Of a stretch of DNA of 64,000 bases, positions 58,870-64,000 are shown in pieces (position 1 is the stretch's first letter; every line of letters starts with the position of its first letter). Made by a program: the position numbers and the translations under genes. The notes below the pieces were generated by a model. The model had not been told where the DNA came from and ran no database searches. It saw only the letters and a program-made list of their open reading frames with translations. This stretch comes from Varanus komodoensis (lineage: Eukaryota > Chordata > Lepidosauria > Squamata > Varanidae): NCBI RefSeq assembly GCF_004798865.1, contig NW_025336347.1:16295273-16359272 (forward strand), read 5' to 3'.

Positions 58870-59115
58870 TGTACAGCACTTGATTAACCAGGACATGGAA
58901 CACTGGAACCAGATTCTGGCTAGATATCAGGAAAATAATTCCTGACCAATAGAGCAGTATGGCAATGGAACCAGTGACCTAGGGAGGTTGTGGGCTCTCC
59001 TACACTGGAGGCATTCAAGATACAACTGGACAGACTTCTGAGTGGGATGGTGTAACTTGGACTCCTGCACTGCCAGGGGGTTGGAGCCCGTGGCCTCTAC
59101 TGTTCTGTTATTCAC
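58870..59115 (+). mobile_element. CR1 3' end, different subfamily
   Basis: ATATCAGGAAAATAATTCCT, GAGCAGTATGGCAATGGAAC, GGAGGTTGTGGGCTCTCC, TGCACTGCCAGGGGGTTGGA and GCCTCTACTGTTCTGTT follow the generic amniote CR1 3' end. That end differs from the 43-kb subfamily (which ends GGTTGCTCCTTCTGATT). Confidence 0.8.
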
Positions 59116-59769
59116 CTGGCCCAGTATGGCCTTTCTTGAGTGCCAGCAGGTCTCAGCCAGAGATCTTGCCTATCCCATGGTACCTCTCCTTTAAATGGAG
59201 GTGCCTGAACCGGGGGGGGGGGGCGGTCTTTAAATCCAATTCTGATTTAAAGATTATGAGCAGAATGAACAATGGCCCTTCATCACCTGGGCAGCAGACT
59301 GAACAGGCAGAGGTATGGGTCACCTGGGGAGGTATGCGAGTCACTCAGTCACAGCAGGATATGATGAACTGGATTTCTAGGAAAACTATCCTGATTATTT
59401 CTAAGTGCATGTCTACACATATATTAGCATATGCAAATATTATGCAGACCACCAATCCCCATTTTCCTCTTCTTTGCTGATGCAGTTCCTTATTTGGAGG
59501 TGATTCATAAGTAGCACGACTAGGCTACTGTGCTCTCCCCGCTCCCTCCTTCCCTCTCACATGTATCTATATCTAGGCATGCATTTGTGTGTATGGTTTT
59601 CTTTTTTAAAAAAATGGGGTTGTCTCTTTAATTTTGTCCCCTTCTTTAAAAAACTGGTTAGAAATAAACTTCTCCAGCTCTTGGTCAGGGAAGTGTATAA
59701 CATGCCTGAAGGATTTTTCTGTGAATTCCTTTACCTTCTTCCATGGGAAATCCAAATATCAAGCTTTCA
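59116..59769. other. No gene recognised
   Basis: A G-run of about a dozen residues lies at 59212-59223. Confidence 0.4.
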
Positions 59770-60090
59770 TTTATTTGATTTAATACATTTCTGTACTGCC
59801 CCTTAGCTGAAGCTCTCTGGGTGGTTTACAAGACAAAGCTTGAAGACATAAAATACAGGAACCGAATAAAACCACAGAATAAAACCAAAAAAGTAACCAA
59901 AATAGAGCCTGCCTATAAACAAACACAATTTTTAAACTGAAAAGGCCAAAAGCTGGGGAAGGGGAGAGAAGAGGCCTTAACTAGCATGGAAAAGAACCCA
60001 AGGGAAGCACCAACTGTTCCTTTCTAAGCATGGCATCCCACGACTGAGGTGCCACCACTGAAAATGCCCTCCCCTTAGCAGAACTTTAGC
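59770..60090 (-). mobile_element. L2-type LINE 3' end
   Basis: On the minus strand: GGGGAGGGCATTTTCAGTGG, TGGCACCTCAGTCGTGGGAT (worn C-terminal codons), then TTGTAAACCACCCAGAGAGC, TTCAGCTAAGGGGCAGTACA and GAAATGTATTAAATCAAAT. Layout matches L2-like elements whose tails end in AT-rich repeats; it is an older subfamily than the 48.8- and 52.7-kb tails. Confidence 0.7.
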
Positions 60091-60635
60091 ATGAGCTTTA
60101 CTTTATTGATGATCAATTTTATATAGGTATTTTAGGAAATGATTTTGTAAAGTAAAAAGCCAGGCGTGATGGTTAATAACTGCGGAGTATTTTATTTGCT
60201 CTTAAACCTTTTGGAGTAATGCTAAATGACTATAATGTTGCATGACTGTTTTTACTGCAGACCCTGATGCATGTTGTGCAATAACAAAAGACTTTCTGTT
60301 GGCACTTGGGACTACTTTCTTAATCTGTCCTTCTTGGCTCCCCTTTCACATGCATGGCTTTCCCTGCTGCCTTTCTGTGGTAGTCACCTGCTTCATTGGT
60401 GGATGCATCTGGAGAAGTGCCTTTGAGGATGGTCTCTACAGAAGCAGATAATCCTTCAGGCCACCTGGCCCCGACCCTCCACTGCCTCCTATTTCATCTC
60501 AGTTATTGACCCCATAGAAAGCCCTCCATGCCCACCTAGATCCTAGATGCTACCCTTGCCCCTAATCCTGAACTTGCTAAGAGTGTTTGCTGCTGTTGCC
60601 CACTGAAGGTAACACACTTCAGGGAAGTGCAGGGT
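60091..60635. other. No gene or known repeat recognised
   Basis: Unremarkable; one 69-codon frame. Confidence 0.4.
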
Positions 60636-61040
60636 CACAAGGATGGTAGCCAGATTGTGGGGGATGCCATATGAGATGAGATTGAGGGAGCTGGGGCTTT
60701 TCAGCCTGGAGAAGAGGAGACTCTGAGGGGATCTTATAGTGATACAGAGGTATGTGAAGGGATGTCACCTGCTAGAGGATTATGACATGTTCTGTGGTAG
60801 AGGAAAAGCTCAAGTAACTGGGTTTCCGATGTCAGTAAGTACTTTCTGATGATCAGAACCCCTGGAATATGGAATGGGTTTCCACAGGAGGTGGTGGGGG
60901 CCCCATCAGTGAGGGTGTTGAAGGAAAGATTAGACAACCATGTGATGGGTCTTACATGAGCAGAGCCAGCTGGAGCCAGGGATGAGACTAGAGATGGCCC
61001 AGAAGACCCCTTCTGACTCACTATATTTCTAAGTTTCACT
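60636..61040 (+). mobile_element. CR1 3' fragment
   Basis: GAGGGAGCTGGGGCTTTTCA, GCCTGGAGAAGAGGAGACTC, AGAGGTATGTGAAGGGATG, ATGGAATGGGTTTCCACAGG and CCCCTTCTGACTCACTATAT parallel 44090-44420. It is more diverged than that copy; coding phase is lost. Confidence 0.82.
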
Positions 61041-62194
61041 TTCTCTGTTCCAGGGTCAAAACTTAAAATCCTCCTTCCCACTTGGCAGCCATTCCTCTGG
61101 AGTCCTTTCCATTTGGTAAGCCTTCACCCCACTCCCCCCCCCCTCCTCCTCCTCCTCCTCCTCCTCAGCCATATGTTCTTCCAGGAATTAGGAAGATATT
61201 AAGAAGAAGATCGCCCAGGGCAAAATTGGGCCATATATCTAAAGACTCATCCAGCACTTATAGCTGTATGTTGGGCAGAAACCAGAGCATTGAGCATTCA
61301 AACTTTTTCTCCTGTAGGAAGTGGCCTGTTTTTTACTACCACAAACATTTGTGAACAACTTGAGAGTTCCGCCTTTGCTTTCACCACCTCTGTCCCTTGG
61401 CTCTGCATACTAATTTCTTGAATTGGCAGTTGATGGGGATGTGAGCACCAATCATGAGGGATTTCTCTGGGTTTTATAAAAACTGTTCTCAATTTATTCC
61501 ACTTGCTTCAGAAGCTTCGCATGAAAAGGAATCTCCAATTTTGCTTCGAATTCCGCTTTAGGTGAAATTCTATAGCAATTATGGAAAATACTCCTTGAAG
61601 CAAAGCAGGCCTTCTCTTCGCCTTTATATATAAAAGCTTTTGTTTTTGTTTTTCAAATTATGTGCCTTCTATGAAAAAGAGCAGCAAATAAGCAACTTCT
61701 CCCTTGGGCTTAGGATTTTCAAGATAGGAGCACAGAATGCAAAGTTGTTCCAGTCATGCAAAAGTTGGAGAAGCAACATTCATATTAACATAACTGTGTT
61801 TTCCACCGCTACAAGACTTTGACAAAACAAACGTGTCCATATGCTTCAGTGAGAAATATTCCTGAAGAGTACTGGCACTTAAAAAACAACAACACAACCC
61901 TACCTAATAATTTCCTCCTCCCCTGCAGTCATTCTTGAATTTTTTATCAGCTTCAGATTATTGTCCTTTTAAAAATAATTCTGTTCAAGAAATAATTCCA
62001 GGTCATTGTAGACTGACTGAGAAGGATGGCTTCCTAGGGCTCTGCTTTCCACCCTCCTGAAGCTGAGAGGAGCCTGGAAAATGAAAGCGATTTGACTGTA
62101 GACTCTGAAGCCTTGGGAGTGAGTTCTCTGGCTTGTGAATGGTCACAGCTTCACCCAGGTTGGAAAAGCCTAGAGTTTAATGCGGTGGAACCTT
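61041..62194. other. Unannotated; C-run plus (CTC)n tract
   Basis: A C-run (61134-61143) continues into (CTC)n to 61166. The rest is AT-rich without genes. Confidence 0.5.
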
Positions 62195-62440
62195 CCGCAA
62201 ACTTGAACGGTTGTCGGGGCCGAGTGGTGTTGGATCTGCTCTGCCCGGGCAGAGGCGTGCTTGCTGGCCTCCCCTCACAGGACCCCTGCCATGGCGTCCT
62301 CCTCGAGGCAGGCTCTGCGGTGGGAGTGTTCCCACTGCAGGAAGAGGAGCAGGGATGCTGTTGTGTTTCTTGGCCTGCAAAGGAACACGCTGGTTAAGGA
62401 AGTCTGCCCCATGCGTGGCTCAAACTGTTGCCACCGGCTT
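62195..62440. other. Local GC- and CpG-richer patch
   Basis: An abrupt rise in GC compared with both flanks, with CpGs (GTCGGGGCCGAG, CTCCTCGAGG). A frame starts in good Kozak context (CTGCCATGGCG at about 62286) and holds CSHC, but all three phases are open here. No promoter or splice evidence; unknown. Confidence 0.25.
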
Positions 62441-63628
62441 CAGCCTCTTGGGCACATTTGAAATGAAATCCTGCATCAAAAAACAAAATTATCCTAAGAT
62501 GCACACCCTTGAGCTTATGGCATGAAGATGCCCTGGTCCTGATATTATGGTCCTGATGGGAAGTTGGATGTGCACTCTTTTATTATTGTGATTTGAATGC
62601 TTGTCCTTTTCAAAAAAGAAAAACTCCTGGATATTTTTTATATTCCATTCAATGATTAAGCTAAGGAAATACAATATATTTAGGGGGTATTTCAGTATTC
62701 AGTTCAGTCTGTCTGTTTTTAGTAAATTGACCTGATTTGTATTTTCCTGAATTAATGAAATGAGAACACAGGGTCCTTCTCCCAATTTTGCAATGCAATG
62801 CACAGGTCAGAAAAGGCTCAGACTGGAATTGGAAATGTTTTTAGCCTGGAATGAATAAAGAGGAATTACTTTAGGGAGCAAACTGAAGGATTCTGTCAAG
62901 GGCACAGGGTGCTGAGGAAACCTTGCTTTGAGATCAGAGTTTGCTCTCCAACCTCAAGATCAGACACACCCCCTCTCTTGGAAAAGAAACAATTAAGTTG
63001 GCTGCTCCCCAGGATTGGAAAACCAGCTCTGGAAAGCAGAAAACAGGAGTGCTTTAGTTGGGACTGGAATTGCCAGGATATGACCCGCTACCCTAAGTCT
63101 CTGAAACCCTTGATCATTTTCCTGCCATCTGTAGACGGGCCCAAAAGCTTCCATGGCTCCTTCTGCCCTGCACTGGATGCACAGAAGCTTTTGAATTAAG
63201 ATGCACCTGATCATCAAAGGCAGAAACAATAGACATTTGCTGTCAGGGTAAAATTAAGATAAAGGGGCAATATTCATTTTTTCTTTCAAAAAATAATCCA
63301 GATGGATGAAGAAACAGGCCAGAACAAACCTATACAAAATTGCCATCAGCTGGAAGTAGACTGATCTAAATACTTGTCATTGTATCTTCTTGCAAACTTT
63401 TAGTTTCAGTCCTAACCATAATCGCCTGTTGAACATAATGGGACTGAGTTATTAAACATGGATAATACTGCACTGTTTAAAAAATCATTCTTGCTTGGGG
63501 ATTTGAAATGCCACAGCATGCATTTTGCTAGGAATGAAACAAAATCCCACCAATTCCCCTTAAAATGTTAGTTTTGATGGTGGCTACTGCCTGAATTTTG
63601 GGATAATATTTTAATAACCAGTAATAAC
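62441..63628. other. No gene or known repeat recognised
   Basis: AT-rich, short frames only. Confidence 0.4.
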
Positions 63629-63850
63629 ATTTGGCATCCAGTGATCTGCGGTATCTGGCAGTGCTTGTCTGAGGATGTGTGACAGCAGCTAGGCACGCAC
63701 CAGCGGTTGGTGTTTGGCAGTATCTGATCGATGACACGCAGTAGCAATTGCCATTTGACAGTATCTGGCATGTCATAGTCAACATGTGACAAAGGACATT
63801 TATTTCAGTCAGTAGTCAGCACTGTTTGACAGCATCTGTCATCAGAAAGA
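63629..63850. repeat. Degenerate tandem array, about 110-bp unit
   Basis: The word G(T/C)ATCTG(G/A/T)(C/T) recurs at 63651, 63720, 63761 and 63832, preceded each time by (A/T)TTGGCA or TTTGACA-like sequence. Spacings 69, 41 and 71 give a 110-112-base higher-order period. Copies are strongly diverged. Confidence 0.5.
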
Positions 63851-64000
63851 TACAAATGTGTGTGCTCATAATACAGAAGTTACGAAGAATCTTCACACTA
63901 TCTCACGCTGAATCTGATTTCCCTGGGATGGCTGCTTTCTTTTTACTATTTTAAATCGCATTTCTAAATCTCAGAACTGTATGGAAATATTTGGAAAATA

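Noticed and set aside
58433-58945. 170-codon plus frame
   Set aside because: It is overlapped by other frames, has no domain, and its end reads into a CR1 3' fragment.
1-64000. CRISPR arrays, bacterial operons, riboswitches or phage genes
   Set aside because: Repeat families, SINE promoters and base composition are vertebrate; no evenly spaced direct-repeat array or bacterial-type gene cluster was seen.

Overview
This looks like a gene-poor, intergenic or intronic stretch of a squamate reptile genome, most likely a lizard. The evidence is the repeat mix. BovB/RTE, CR1 and L2 LINEs occur together. There are several copies of a tRNA-derived SINE typical of squamates, a tRNA-Ala-headed SINE, short DNA-transposon relics (hAT and Tigger-like), and many short tandem repeats. 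No host protein-coding exon, functional tRNA or rRNA gene, CRISPR array or bacterial-type gene could be supported. Nearly all open frames over 60 codons look like chance frames or parts of LINEs.

Layout. 0-10 kb: a tRNA SINE, a protein-like fossil frame of an unfamiliar multicopy family (2.7-3.1 kb, minus), a short A-rich L1-like insertion with a perfect 15-bp target duplication (3.2-3.4 kb), an L2 fragment (4.1-4.4 kb), a Tigger-like MITE (5.4-5.8 kb), and an AT-rich stretch with homeodomain-type motifs. 10-24 kb: palindromic repeats, a recurrent 'TTTGTGCAAA' sequence type, a long alternating purine-pyrimidine tract (16.6 kb), a hAT MITE with a perfect 8-bp target duplication (22.5 kb) and a CR1 copy (23.0-23.9 kb). 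24-36 kb: an L2 3' fragment, the best-preserved BovB in the window (29.5-31.8 kb, minus, with a long target duplication), a 5S-rRNA-like head joined to a CR1-like tail (33.5 kb), and a tRNA-Ala SINE split by a CR1 fragment (35.5 kb). 36-50 kb: SINEs, a CR1 with reverse-transcriptase motifs (43.2-44.4 kb) and CR1/L2 tails (47.5-48.9 kb). 50-64 kb: the longest LINE, an L2 (50.3-52.8 kb), an old CR1/L3-type fragment, a second BovB, further CR1 and L2 tails, and a degenerate tandem array near the right end.

How the parts relate. Three LINE machineries have been active here (BovB, CR1, L2). The short elements look like their passengers: some SINEs end in a BovB-like ACAACA tail, and the 5S-headed element ends in a CR1-like tail. 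All identifications come from reading the sequence and from recalled family features; no database was searched. Family names are firmer (BovB, CR1, L2, hAT) than subfamily names.
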